Positions 7,768 through 15,960 of a DNA stretch of 64,000 nucleotides are shown here, piece after piece. A program made the position numbers and the translations under genes. The number at the start of each line of letters is the position of its first letter. Position 1 is the stretch's first letter. The stretch is from Pseudomonas putida. Lineage in GTDB: Bacteria; Pseudomonadota; Gammaproteobacteria; Pseudomonadales; Pseudomonadaceae. The stretch lies in assembly GCF_025905425.1 (NCBI RefSeq), contig NZ_CP109603.1, positions 1,834,001-1,898,000 of the forward strand, given 5' to 3'. Below the pieces are notes generated by a model that did not search any database, was not told the origin of the DNA, and was given only the letters and a program-made list of their open reading frames with translations.

Positions 7768-9783
7768 ATGAATGGATTTCAGCGTCGCGCGGACATCGAT
7801 GGTCTGCGCGCTGTAGCGGTGCTCTCGGTCATGGCGTTTCACTTCAACGCGGCCTGGCTACCCGGTGGGTTTGCAGGTGTTGACGTGTTTTTCGTCATTT
7901 CGGCCTACTTGATCACGCGCATCATCGCCACGGCGATCGAGGCGGGTAACTTTTCCTTTACGGCTTTTTATGCCCGGCGGATCAAACGCATCTTTCCGGC
8001 TGCACTGTTGGTATTTCTGGTCAGCCTGCTGGCGGCCAGCCAGCTGAACAGCATGTTGTTGCCATCGGCGAAGTTCGTGCTGTTGTCGCTGTTCAATCAT
8101 TTCACCAGTGACTACTTCACCCAGGACACGCAGCAGAATTTCTTCCTGCATTACTGGTCGTTGTCGATTGAAGAGCAGTTCTACTTCATCTGGCCGGCAC
8201 TGCTGCTGGGCGTCAGCTGGCTCTGCGGCCGTTGGCTGTCCCCGGCTCACCGACCGCGCGTACTGATGATGCTGTGCCTTGTGATTGCTGCGCTGTGTTT
8301 CGGCCTGGGTGAGTATTGGGTACAGGATTCGCGTCAGCAGGCAGGGGTGTACTTCTTCTCCATACCGCGCTTCGGCGAAATGGCACTGGGGGCGTTCATT
8401 GCCCTTGCGCCGGCGCCGAGGGTTAATGCGCCACGGGTTCTGGATGCCCTGTCGCTGCTGGGCGTGACATTGCTGCTTGGCAGTTTCGTACTACTGGCGG
8501 AACGGCCTTATCCGGGGTTGCATGCACTGGCGCCCTGTGCAGGCGCGATACTGTTGATCCGTTACGGGCAAACCACCGCTGCAGAGCCGTCGCTGATGGC
8601 GCGCTGCTTGTCTTGGCGGCCCTTGGTTGGTATCGGCCTGATTTCCTATTCGCTGTACCTCTGGCATTGGCCGGTCCTGGCCATTGCACGCTTCATCCTG
8701 GGGGACAACCGGTTGCCGATGGGTTGGATGGCCGGCTTGCTGGCGTTGATCGTGGCTTTGTCAGTGCTGACCTACCTGGGCGTCGAGCGCCCGCTGATTC
8801 GCTCAAAAATCGCTTTCAAAGCCGCCTTCGCTGGCTTCGCCGGTCTCTCCAGCGCGACGTTCGCGCTGATCGTCGCCATGACCGGCATCGAAGCCTGGAA
8901 CGTGCCGCCGATGCTCGGCGAGCGTTATGCCAACCTGACGGTCAACGGTCAGAACATCCACATGACCGAGGGGTGGTTGGCGCCTTGCTGGGAGGTCGAA
9001 CACAAGGATGCGAGCAAGGCCGCGGTGGACAAGCGTTGCCACATTGGCGCCGACTCCCCCAATCAAGTGCTGATGGTGGGGGATTCCCACGGGGCAGCAT
9101 TGGGCGGGTTCGTCGATCAGTTGGCCAAGGCGGAAGGGTTTTCCGTCACCTCCTACGAAGTCGGCGGCTGCCAGGTCGCCGAATGGGGGATGGCCAAGCG
9201 CGTGCCCGCCATCGTGCAGACCGATGAGCGTCGTGCGAAATGCGCAGCACTGCTCGAATTCATCGAAGCGAACCACAAGCGCTACAAGGCCATCTTCGTG
9301 GTCAACGCGTTCAACCTCTTCGCCGGGGCCTACGATGTGCTGGCAAAAACCGATGGCGTGCCGGTGCCTGTGCAGGAGGGGCGCTTGCGCGCACTTGCGG
9401 CAAGCACGCCATTGTACTTCTTCCACGATGCCCCGGTCATCGATCGTTCGATGCAGCATTCGGTTTTGTTAAGCCGCCTCGGCCTGCGCCTAGGGGCGTC
9501 CCCGGTTGCCCATGGTGGCGAAGGCAACCCCTTGATCAAGGCTGTGGTGCAGCGCATCCCCAATGCTCATTGGGTAGACCTAGCAGCGGCCTACCAGGTG
9601 TTGAGGGAAGGCAACTTCTTGCACGACGGCCTGCCAGCCTACGCCGATACCAACCACTTGAGTGGGCATGGTGCACTGGCTTTGGCCGGCATCTTCAAGG
9701 CCCAGGGAGGCTGTCTTTTCTGTGCGCCGACCTCGCCCGGTAGCCACGACGTTGTGTTGTCTGGGGCGCGCGTCGAGCGTTGA
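7768..9783 (+). CDS. Membrane O-acyltransferase with C-terminal SGNH domain (OafA-like)
   Basis: A 671-residue inner-membrane protein. Residues 1-370 form an acyltransferase-3 domain of about ten helices beginning with RADIDGLRAVAVLSVMAFHF, which carries the conserved histidine. Residues 430-670 form a periplasmic SGNH domain with MVGDSHGAAL near 430 and a C-terminal DTNHLSGHG block. This architecture is known for O-acetylation of surface polysaccharides and peptidoglycan; in clusters it may acylate a small molecule. The ATG at 7768 is used, since the upstream extension overlaps KAS III. Its place between KAS III and the monooxygenase suggests tailoring of the island product, but a cell-surface role is possible. 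Confidence 0.88.
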   Translation: MNGFQRRADIDGLRAVAVLSVMAFHFNAAWLPGGFAGVDVFFVISAYLITRIIATAIEAGNFSFTAFYARRIKRIFPAALLVFLVSLLAASQLNSMLLPSAKFVLLSLFNHFTSDYFTQDTQQNFFLHYWSLSIEEQFYFIWPALLLGVSWLCGRWLSPAHRPRVLMMLCLVIAALCFGLGEYWVQDSRQQAGVYFFSIPRFGEMALGAFIALAPAPRVNAPRVLDALSLLGVTLLLGSFVLLAERPYPGLHALAPCAGAILLIRYGQTTAAEPSLMARCLSWRPLVGIGLISYSLYLWHWPVLAIARFILGDNRLPMGWMAGLLALIVALSVLTYLGVERPLIRSKIAFKAAFAGFAGLSSATFALIVAMTGIEAWNVPPMLGERYANLTVNGQNIHMTEGWLAPCWEVEHKDASKAAVDKRCHIGADSPNQVLMVGDSHGAALGGFVDQLAKAEGFSVTSYEVGGCQVAEWGMAKRVPAIVQTDERRAKCAALLEFIEANHKRYKAIFVVNAFNLFAGAYDVLAKTDGVPVPVQEGRLRALAASTPLYFFHDAPVIDRSMQHSVLLSRLGLRLGASPVAHGGEGNPLIKAVVQRIPNAHWVDLAAAYQVLREGNFLHDGLPAYADTNHLSGHGALALAGIFKAQGGCLFCAPTSPGSHDVVLSGARVER

Positions 9784-9821
9784 ACAGGCCAGGCTGGGGC
9801 CATCTGACAAAGGAGAGTGAC

Positions 9822-11375
9822 ATGCAACATACGCAAGGCAAGCATCAAGTGGTGGTGGTCGGTGCCGGACCGGTCGGGTTATTGACGGCCTACCTGCTAC
9901 GGCGCATGCAGGTGCAGGTGACAGTGATCGAGCGGCACAGCATGCGTTCGACCCAGTCAAAAGCGTCGTCCATGAACGCCTACTCCCTGGCGATCATGGA
10001 CATGGTCGGGCTGGCTGATGCATTCGTTGAGCAGGGTATGCCAATCCGCGACTTGCTGGTGTACTGGAACAATCGTCGCACCATGCACGTGAACTACCGC
10101 CATCTACCGACTGAGTACGACTACATCCTGGGTATCTCGCAGCCTGAGACAGAGGCCGTACTTGAAAATGCCTACCGAGCGGTGGGAGGGGATTTACAGC
10201 GAGGCTGTTCGGTTACGGCGCTAAGCCAGACCGAGCAAGGGGTCGAAGTGGCGCTGGACGATGGCCGTACGCTGTCATGCGATTTTGTCGTGGGGTGCGA
10301 CGGTAGCCGCAGCACTGTCAGGTCCTTGCTGGATATCGACTTCGAAGGCAGCGACTTCAACGTCGACTTCTTCATGTTCGATGCACACGTCAGTTGGGAC
10401 GGCGCACGGGACAACGTTCATTACTTCGTCCGTGAAGACAGTTTCTTTTTGATCATTCCCCAAGCGGGAGGTACGCACCGCGTCATCATCAAGGCCAGTG
10501 ATGGCAAGGTTGCACAGGTGCAGGGCGACCCGCTGGCGTACTACCAAGCGCTGACCGATCGTTACGGCCAATGTGGCGTGCGCTTGGAGCGGATTATCTG
10601 GGAGTCGAATTCACGCTTTTACAACAGGCTGGCCCGGCATTATGCGCAGGGCCGGGTATTTCTGTGCGGAGACGCGTGTCATTTGTTCAGCCCCGTGGGC
10701 GGTCTGGGCATGAATACAGGGTTCCAGGACGCCTTCAACCTTGCTTGGAAGCTGGCCGGTGTCCTCGACGGCAGCATGAGCACATCGGTGCTCAAGACCT
10801 ACGAGCAGGAACGTCGCCCGGTTGCGCAGCAAATGATTGCAGGTACCGATGCCAACACTCGCCTGATTCTGCGGCAGGACCGCGATGAGGCCGGTTCTCT
10901 AAAGCACTGGTTGCCGAGAATGGCTAATCGTCGCCACATCGCCACCACCTTGCCAATGACATTCTCCGGCCTTGGCCAGCGCTACCAGGGAGAGGTTCAA
11001 GCTGCCGGAGGCGGTCGCTGGGTGGGGCACTTGCTGCCTTACGCGCGTCTGCTGACCGATCAAGGTGTCCAAAGCACTTATGCCTTGGTCCAAGGTGGGC
11101 GGTTTGTCCTGCTTGCTGAAGGAGAATGCCCTGGCGACCTGCGCCAATACCTGGAGGCAAGCGGGCGGGTGAGCATCGTCCGGGCCATCGACAATCAGGT
11201 TGGCAGCTCCAAGGCAATGGCCCTGCTTGAGGGTGAGGCACTCCTGGTCAGACCGGACGGCGTGGTCGCCGTCCAGGCAATGCTCAACGAGCCGCACGTG
11301 TTTGTGCGGTACTTGAGCAGGCTCTTGCCTGCATTGGCGCTTAACAGCTCTGCAGAGGAACCGCTGCAGGCCTGA
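9822..11375 (+). CDS. FAD-dependent aromatic-type monooxygenase
   Basis: A 517-residue class A flavoprotein monooxygenase. It shows the ADP-binding motif VVVVGAGPVGLL (about residues 10-21), the DG motif VGCDGSRSTVRSLL (about 160) and the GD motif FLCGDACHLFSPVGGLGMNTG (about 280-300). A C-terminal thioredoxin-like region follows, as in phenol and polyketide hydroxylases. It would hydroxylate, or oxidatively rearrange, a ring or enol substrate using NAD(P)H and oxygen. The ATG at 9822 follows AAGGAGAG. It lies immediately before the luxR gene, so it may be among the quorum-controlled genes. The quinone reductase at the far end of the island could act on its product. Confidence 0.87.
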   Translation: MQHTQGKHQVVVVGAGPVGLLTAYLLRRMQVQVTVIERHSMRSTQSKASSMNAYSLAIMDMVGLADAFVEQGMPIRDLLVYWNNRRTMHVNYRHLPTEYDYILGISQPETEAVLENAYRAVGGDLQRGCSVTALSQTEQGVEVALDDGRTLSCDFVVGCDGSRSTVRSLLDIDFEGSDFNVDFFMFDAHVSWDGARDNVHYFVREDSFFLIIPQAGGTHRVIIKASDGKVAQVQGDPLAYYQALTDRYGQCGVRLERIIWESNSRFYNRLARHYAQGRVFLCGDACHLFSPVGGLGMNTGFQDAFNLAWKLAGVLDGSMSTSVLKTYEQERRPVAQQMIAGTDANTRLILRQDRDEAGSLKHWLPRMANRRHIATTLPMTFSGLGQRYQGEVQAAGGGRWVGHLLPYARLLTDQGVQSTYALVQGGRFVLLAEGECPGDLRQYLEASGRVSIVRAIDNQVGSSKAMALLEGEALLVRPDGVVAVQAMLNEPHVFVRYLSRLLPALALNSSAEEPLQA

Positions 11376-11411
11376 AACAGCATGGTCTTGTGCATGGAGT
11401 GAGGGGCGATC

Positions 11412-12128
11412 TTGAATGTAATCGAACAATTTAGAGCATTGACTGCAACAACAACGCTGGATGAATGGTTCGACACCTTGAAGAGACTCGCCGGTGACCT
11501 CGGGTATGGCCAGATACTGCTGGGCATGAAGTGGAAGGCCCAGGCTGATCATCGTGAGGCGTTTATCAGAAGCAACTATCCTCAACTCTGGCGGCAGCGC
11601 TATGACCGTGAGGACTTTGCGCTGGTGGACCCCGTGGTCGCACATTGCATGCGCTCACCGTTGCCGTTCTCCTGGAGTGGCTATAGCAGCCACGTCAAAG
11701 GGACACGGCAATTTTTCGAAGAAGCTGCGTCGCAGGGTTTGCAGCATGGTGTTGCCCTTCCCCTGCATGGGGGGCAGGGGCAGAGCGGCATGCTCAGCCT
11801 GGTCTGGCAGGGCGGCGGTGGCAAAGATTATGAACGCCACCTTGAGGCAACGCTCGGGAGTGCCACGCTGCTGCGCGACTTTGCCATGGAGAGCATCATC
11901 GTCTTGTTGACCCCCAGCCACTGGCCAAACACGCCTTTGACCCAAAGGGAGCTTGAGGTACTGGTATGGAGTGCGGCAGGAAAAACCACATGGGAAATCT
12001 CCATGATCCTGTCCTGCTCTGCCTCCACCATCGATTTTCACTTCAAGAATATTCGTCGCAAGTTCAACGTGAGCTCCCGCCAACTGGCTGTTGTAAAGGC
12101 GTTGCAGAGCAGGTTGATCAATCCCTAA
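11412..12128 (+). CDS. LuxR-type AHL receptor and regulator (first)
   Basis: A 238-residue protein with an autoinducer-binding domain and a C-terminal HTH. The pocket residues of the family are in place: tryptophan and tyrosine in LWRQRYDRED, aspartate-proline in LVDPVV, and a tryptophan in FSWSGY. The HTH runs LTQRELEVL to KFNVSSRQLAV (about 175-225). The start is a TTG at 11412 with a GAGG ribosome site about seven bases upstream; the nearby ATG codons are out of frame. It lies upstream of the AHL synthase and is its likely cognate receptor, although a second luxR gene follows the synthase. It should bind DNA when AHL accumulates. Confidence 0.88.
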   Translation: MNVIEQFRALTATTTLDEWFDTLKRLAGDLGYGQILLGMKWKAQADHREAFIRSNYPQLWRQRYDREDFALVDPVVAHCMRSPLPFSWSGYSSHVKGTRQFFEEAASQGLQHGVALPLHGGQGQSGMLSLVWQGGGGKDYERHLEATLGSATLLRDFAMESIIVLLTPSHWPNTPLTQRELEVLVWSAAGKTTWEISMILSCSASTIDFHFKNIRRKFNVSSRQLAVVKALQSRLINP

Positions 12129-12148
12129 GCAAAAAAGTCCGTGTGTGT

Positions 12149-12170
12149 CACCCCTCTGATCAGGGGGGTG
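12149..12170 (+). terminator. Hairpin between luxR and luxI
   Basis: CACCCC (12149-12154) pairs with GGGGTG (12165-12170), followed by CCTCTTT. It probably ends the transcript of the genes to the left, so luxI would have its own promoter in 12171-12230. Confidence 0.5.
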
Positions 12171-12230
12171 CCTCTTTGAGGTTGTAACTATAAATTTCAA
12201 CGCGAACTGTTGATGCAATGGAATGTGGCA

Positions 12231-12806
12231 ATGCTTATCTCGATAGAACAACGAAACGACATGGACAGCCTGCGCCTCAAGGCAATGCATGCCTTGCGTG
12301 CCAGGGTTTTCAAGGGCAGGAAGCAATGGGATGTGAGTATTATCGATGACATGGAAATCGACGGTTACGACGCGTTGAATCCGTACTACATGACCCTCAA
12401 CGATCGGCGTCGGCCCGACGTACCGATAGGGTGTTGGCGATTAATGCCGACAACCGGCCCGAACATGCTTGCGCATAGCTTTGCGCAATTGCTCGATGGC
12501 GTACCGGCGCCTTGTGCAGAGAGTGTCTGGGAGCTAAGCCGGTTCGCCATTGAATGCCCAGAGCGCTCCACGTTTTCTTTTTCGCAAGGCACGGCGCTGG
12601 CAATTCGCGAAGTCGTCGCATTCGGCCTTGCACGTAATGTCAGTCACTATGTGACGGTGACCACGATGGGGATTGAACGCATGCTCAGGCGGCTGGGTGT
12701 GGATCTGTCGCGCTTGGGTGGGGCGCAGCAGATTGGCGTCGAGCGAGCCGTAGCATTACGAATCGAACTTAACGACACCACCCGCCAGGCAGTCGCTGCG
12801 CGTTAG
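12231..12806 (+). CDS. Acyl-homoserine-lactone synthase (LuxI family)
   Basis: A 191-residue AHL synthase that joins an acyl-ACP with S-adenosylmethionine. Starting at the ATG at 12231, the family's invariant residues fall close to their usual numbers: R25, F27, W33, E42/D44, D47, R70, E101 and R104, the last two in WELSRFAI. This agreement is the reason for choosing this ATG over ATG 12213 or TTG 12210. The motif GCWRLMPTTGPNML is very typical of Pseudomonas synthases. It is flanked by two luxR genes in the same orientation. No rsaL-type repressor gene is present. The AHL chain length cannot be read from sequence by eye. Confidence 0.93.
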   Translation: MLISIEQRNDMDSLRLKAMHALRARVFKGRKQWDVSIIDDMEIDGYDALNPYYMTLNDRRRPDVPIGCWRLMPTTGPNMLAHSFAQLLDGVPAPCAESVWELSRFAIECPERSTFSFSQGTALAIREVVAFGLARNVSHYVTVTTMGIERMLRRLGVDLSRLGGAQQIGVERAVALRIELNDTTRQAVAAR

Positions 12807-12877
12807 GTCGACATGCAAGGCTCGCGGCCTGCAGACCGGGCTACGTGGCCTTGCACCCATTTCGGAGTAAGGACTGC

Positions 12878-13570
12878 ATGCTATCCAGTCGTATGTTTAT
12901 GGAAGACATCATCACAATGGCGGACGACACCAATGTGCCCTTGGTTTGTCAGCGCTGGGTCAAACTGCTGGGCTTTGACTACTTTGCGTGCGGAACCCGC
13001 AACCCCTTGCCTATCTCCAATCCGTCGATCGTCATGTTCAGTAACTACCCGATGGAGTGGCAGTTGGCCTACCAGGACAATGATTATCTGTCTGTTGATC
13101 CTGTCATACGCCGCTGCCGGGAAGCGATCTCACCACAGGCCTGGAGCTGCCGCTCGTTCGCCGAACACCAGTTTGCCGAGCATGCGTTGGCACAGGGTAT
13201 AGGCCATGGCGTTTCGCTGTGCATCAGGGACGGGCGCGGTTACCAGAGCCTGGTCACCTTTGCTCGGCAAGAAGAGCCTTGTCAGGCCATGGAGGTGTTG
13301 GAGTTGCAGGGCATGCTGGCCATGTTCGGGCAACTGACTCACGCGCAACTGGTCCGCCAGAGCCGGTGCCCGGACCCGGCGTCGCTGACCAATCGAGAGT
13401 TGGAAGTGCTCAAGTGGACGGCCGAAGGAAAGACGTCGGCGGAGATTGCGCAAATCATGGATATCAAAGTCCGCACCGTAAATTTTCACGTGGACAACTG
13501 CGTATTGAAATTGTCTGCTTCCAACAAACTGCATGCTGTGGTCAAGGCGGCCAGGGTGGGCATTCTGTGA
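12878..13570 (+). CDS. LuxR-type AHL receptor and regulator (second)
   Basis: A 230-residue LuxR protein with the pocket residues tryptophan and tyrosine in EWQLAYQDNDY, aspartate-proline in SVDPVI, and a tryptophan in PQAWSC. Its HTH starts at SLTNRELEVLKW and ends near KLHAVV. The ATG at 12878 follows GTAAGGA; the in-frame GTG at 12845 has no good ribosome site. It differs clearly in sequence from the first LuxR, so this is not a recent duplication. Two receptors around one synthase suggests either different ligands or opposite effects. It could in principle sense an AfsA-derived molecule rather than AHL, but this is only a speculation. Confidence 0.88.
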   Translation: MLSSRMFMEDIITMADDTNVPLVCQRWVKLLGFDYFACGTRNPLPISNPSIVMFSNYPMEWQLAYQDNDYLSVDPVIRRCREAISPQAWSCRSFAEHQFAEHALAQGIGHGVSLCIRDGRGYQSLVTFARQEEPCQAMEVLELQGMLAMFGQLTHAQLVRQSRCPDPASLTNRELEVLKWTAEGKTSAEIAQIMDIKVRTVNFHVDNCVLKLSASNKLHAVVKAARVGIL

Positions 13571-13604
13571 AAGTTCGCAGGTTGTCTGCCGCGCTGTGCT
13601 TGAT

Positions 13605-13625
13605 AACCTGTTTTTGACCGAGGTT
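13605..13625 (+). promoter_or_regulatory. lux-box-like dyad upstream of the AfsA-like gene
   Basis: AACCT (13605-13609) and AGGTT (13621-13625) form a perfect dyad with an 11-base spacer, centred about 70 bases before the ATG at 13684. Its size (21 bp) and CT...AG ends resemble lux boxes, although the classical spacer between CT and AG is 12. It would place the AfsA-like gene under one of the two LuxR proteins. Confidence 0.45.
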
Positions 13626-13683
13626 CGACAGGCCCGAGGTCGGGCAAGCAAGACTCAGCGTTTTCATCACAAGGACAGATGCA

Positions 13684-14712
13684 ATGGAACAGGCGTCAAT
13701 AGAGCCAAGGTGGCTGCACAAGGACTCGGACGAGGATGTATTGATCCGTCGCTACAGGCCGGCGTGGCCACTCTATCTGGAGGCCGAGGTGCAAAGCGCC
13801 CAGGGCCTGCCGTATCAGCACGAAGCCGATGGGCGATGGCGTTTCAAGCTGCCGACCGATGCATTGGGGCAGTACCTTGCCAACGGCATGTTGCCTCAGC
13901 CCATCGCCCAGGATCAGGCATGGCAGTTACGGCGGGGGGTACCTTACCAATTGGCATCGGCGTCCCTGGCGAGCTTGCATGACACTGCCTTGGAGCCTGC
14001 GCCTGTGGGTACAGTGCGGCGCTCTGGCAGCTACGAATTCATCAATGACGCCGATCACTATTATTTTTATCGCAAGTCCCACGAGCATGTCCCAGGGGTC
14101 ATGCTCATAGAAGCGCAACGTCAGGCTGTGTACCACCATCTGTATCACAGCACGGCGCATGTGCGGGGAGAGGTGACGGTCAGCTGGAAGCAGGTCAGCG
14201 CGAATTTCTTCGCCCACGCAGAGCTGATGTACCCCATCGAACTGGTGGTTGATGACATCGGGCCGGTTCAGTCGGCACGGCCACGCAACATCCACTATCG
14301 TGTTGCGTTCTATCAGCGAGGTTACCTGTTTGGAACCATCGACACCGTGGCCAGTGTGATTGAGCTGGAACGTTTCGAACGCTTGCGCAACGTCTTTGCG
14401 CTCAGTGACGAGCGCTTCAGACCGCTTGCCACCGTGAGCCATAGCTGTTGGCTGAACCTCAATGATGGCAGCCGCCAGGCGGTGCAATTGCACAGTCTGG
14501 AGCGAAGCCACTGTGTGACGCACCAGGACACTGTCGACCCGAGCCAGGTCCTGAGCATTGGCATTGCCAACGGCGAGGGCATGCGTTTCGAGGCCCAGGT
14601 GAGATCGTCAGAGCCGCGTGAAGGACACGTCAGTTGGTACTTCGAAAGATTGTCGGGCGATCAGGAAATCGCCATGGGTAAGTTGATCAAACGGGGTTAT
14701 GTCGCGGCCTGA
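13684..14712 (+). CDS. AfsA-like hotdog protein (gamma-butyrolactone synthase type)
   Basis: A 342-residue protein whose central part, DHYYFYRKSHEHVPGVMLIEA (split near residues 123-143), carries the HxxxVPGxxLxEAxRQA hallmark of the AfsA hotdog domain. AfsA enzymes of Streptomyces join a beta-ketoacyl thioester with dihydroxyacetone phosphate to start gamma-butyrolactone, butenolide or furan signals. Here a KAS III and carrier proteins could supply the beta-ketoacyl group. The ATG at 13684 has AAGGACAG eight bases upstream. The C-terminal half has the size of a second, diverged hotdog repeat. AfsA proteins are rare outside actinobacteria, and one beside an AHL system is unusual. Substrate use is inferred from family only. 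Confidence 0.75.
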   Translation: MEQASIEPRWLHKDSDEDVLIRRYRPAWPLYLEAEVQSAQGLPYQHEADGRWRFKLPTDALGQYLANGMLPQPIAQDQAWQLRRGVPYQLASASLASLHDTALEPAPVGTVRRSGSYEFINDADHYYFYRKSHEHVPGVMLIEAQRQAVYHHLYHSTAHVRGEVTVSWKQVSANFFAHAELMYPIELVVDDIGPVQSARPRNIHYRVAFYQRGYLFGTIDTVASVIELERFERLRNVFALSDERFRPLATVSHSCWLNLNDGSRQAVQLHSLERSHCVTHQDTVDPSQVLSIGIANGEGMRFEAQVRSSEPREGHVSWYFERLSGDQEIAMGKLIKRGYVAA

Positions 14713-14758
14713 ACGGGTTGCGGCGTTTTGCTGGAAGCACATCCAAAAGGGAATAAAG

Positions 14759-15037
14759 ATGCTCGTAATCGAAACGCGTTACATCGTAGATCCGGCGCTA
14801 GCCGAACCTCACAAGCAGTCCCATGTTGACTGGGTGCTCAAGTACATGGCGGAGGGGGTATTCCTGTTGGCGGGGCCCAAGCGAGAAGGCGGTGGCGGTG
14901 TAATTGTCGCGAACGCCGTGGATGCGAACCGCTTGCAGGCCATCCTGGATGAGGACTCGTACGTCAAGGAAGGGATCGTCGACTATTCGGTGTGTGCCTT
15001 CAATCCATTGTTCAAGGGGGCTCCTTTCGAGGCGTGA
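14759..15037 (+). CDS. YciI-like protein
   Basis: A 92-residue ferredoxin-like-fold protein starting MLVIETRYIVDP, with HKQSHVDWVLKYMAEG (about residues 18-33) carrying the His-Asp pair seen in YciI proteins. It then has FLLAGPKREGGGGVIVA and the typical DSYVKEGIVDYSV end. YciI relatives act as small isomerases, dehydrochlorinases or lactone-handling enzymes, or have no known role. It lies 46 bp after the AfsA-like gene and 90 bp before the DapB-like gene, so it may isomerise a lactone or enol intermediate of the pathway. Confidence 0.75.
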   Translation: MLVIETRYIVDPALAEPHKQSHVDWVLKYMAEGVFLLAGPKREGGGGVIVANAVDANRLQAILDEDSYVKEGIVDYSVCAFNPLFKGAPFEA

Positions 15038-15127
15038 CGCTGGCTGGAGCATGCTTGCGTGGTAGGGCGGTCGCTGTGTTATCCACGGCGACCGCATTTT
15101 TGTTTTCAGGGAAGAAGGGCGGGGCAT

Positions 15128-15946
15128 ATGCAAAAACCTATGAAACTGGTGGTTTTGGGCGCGTCGGGGCGCATGGGGCAGAGACTGATCCAAAGCTTGG
15201 CCACTGCACGCGCAGCGTGTTTGCATGCCGCAGTTGTGCGTCCGGGATCGGGCCTGGTAGGCAGGGACAGTGGCGAGTTGGTGGGCATCGGCAGCAATGG
15301 GGTGCTGTTTGACGATGACCCGCTGCGCGCCCTCGAGGGTGCAGATGGAGTGCTCGATTTCACCCAGCCGCACGTCACCCTGCAATGGCTGGCACATACC
15401 TCGTCGCGAGGTTTGGTGCATGTCATCGGCACGACCGGGTTCAGTCCTGAGCAAGAGGCAATCATTTCCAGCAGCCAAGGGGCGCGGATCGTCAAGTCAG
15501 GAAACATGAGTGTGGGCGTGCGCTTGCTGAGCGTCCTCGCCGAGCTGGCGGGCCGTGTGCTGCCGGCCGAGGACTGGGATGCTGAAATCCTCGAAATGCA
15601 TCATCGTTCCAAGGTGGATGCGCCCTCGGGTACCGCGCTGATGATCGGTGAGGCGGTAGCCCAGGGGCGTCAGGTGGACCTAGCCAGCCGCGCGGTGCGA
15701 GTGCGTGACGGGCTGACCGGGCCGCGGGAGGAGGGGAGCATTGGGTTTGCCACGTTGCGCGGCGGTTCCGTGGTGGGTGACCATTCCCTGATCCTGGCGG
15801 CTGACGGCGAGATGCTCACGCTCAGCCATCAGGCACTGGATCGCCTGGTATTTACCAGGGGGGCCCTGCGAGCAGCGAGCTGGGCCTGGCAGCAGCCGGC
15901 AGGGGTGTACTCCATGCAGGCGGTATTGGGGTTGGCTGCGTCATAG
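15128..15946 (+). CDS. DapB-like dihydrodipicolinate reductase homologue
   Basis: A 272-residue NAD(P)H reductase with the nucleotide motif VLGASGRMGQ (about residues 9-18) and the complete active-site block EMHHRSKVDAPSGTAL (about 155-170), including both histidines, the lysine and the dipicolinate-binding SGTA loop. In lysine synthesis DapB reduces a dihydropyridine dicarboxylate. Pseudomonas normally carries its housekeeping dapB near carAB and dnaJ, so this copy in the island is an extra one. It may reduce a similar cyclic imine or unsaturated ring in the pathway, or serve as a resistant or duplicate lysine enzyme. Starts at 15128 and 15140 are both possible. Confidence 0.85.
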   Translation: MQKPMKLVVLGASGRMGQRLIQSLATARAACLHAAVVRPGSGLVGRDSGELVGIGSNGVLFDDDPLRALEGADGVLDFTQPHVTLQWLAHTSSRGLVHVIGTTGFSPEQEAIISSSQGARIVKSGNMSVGVRLLSVLAELAGRVLPAEDWDAEILEMHHRSKVDAPSGTALMIGEAVAQGRQVDLASRAVRVRDGLTGPREEGSIGFATLRGGSVVGDHSLILAADGEMLTLSHQALDRLVFTRGALRAASWAWQQPAGVYSMQAVLGLAAS

Positions 15947-15960
15947 CCGCAAACGGCCGC

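Noticed and set aside
12181..12201. Imperfect dyad GTTG...CAAC before luxI as a lux box
   Set aside because: Only the outer four bases and a few inner ones pair; it lacks the CT...AG ends of lux boxes, so it was not called.
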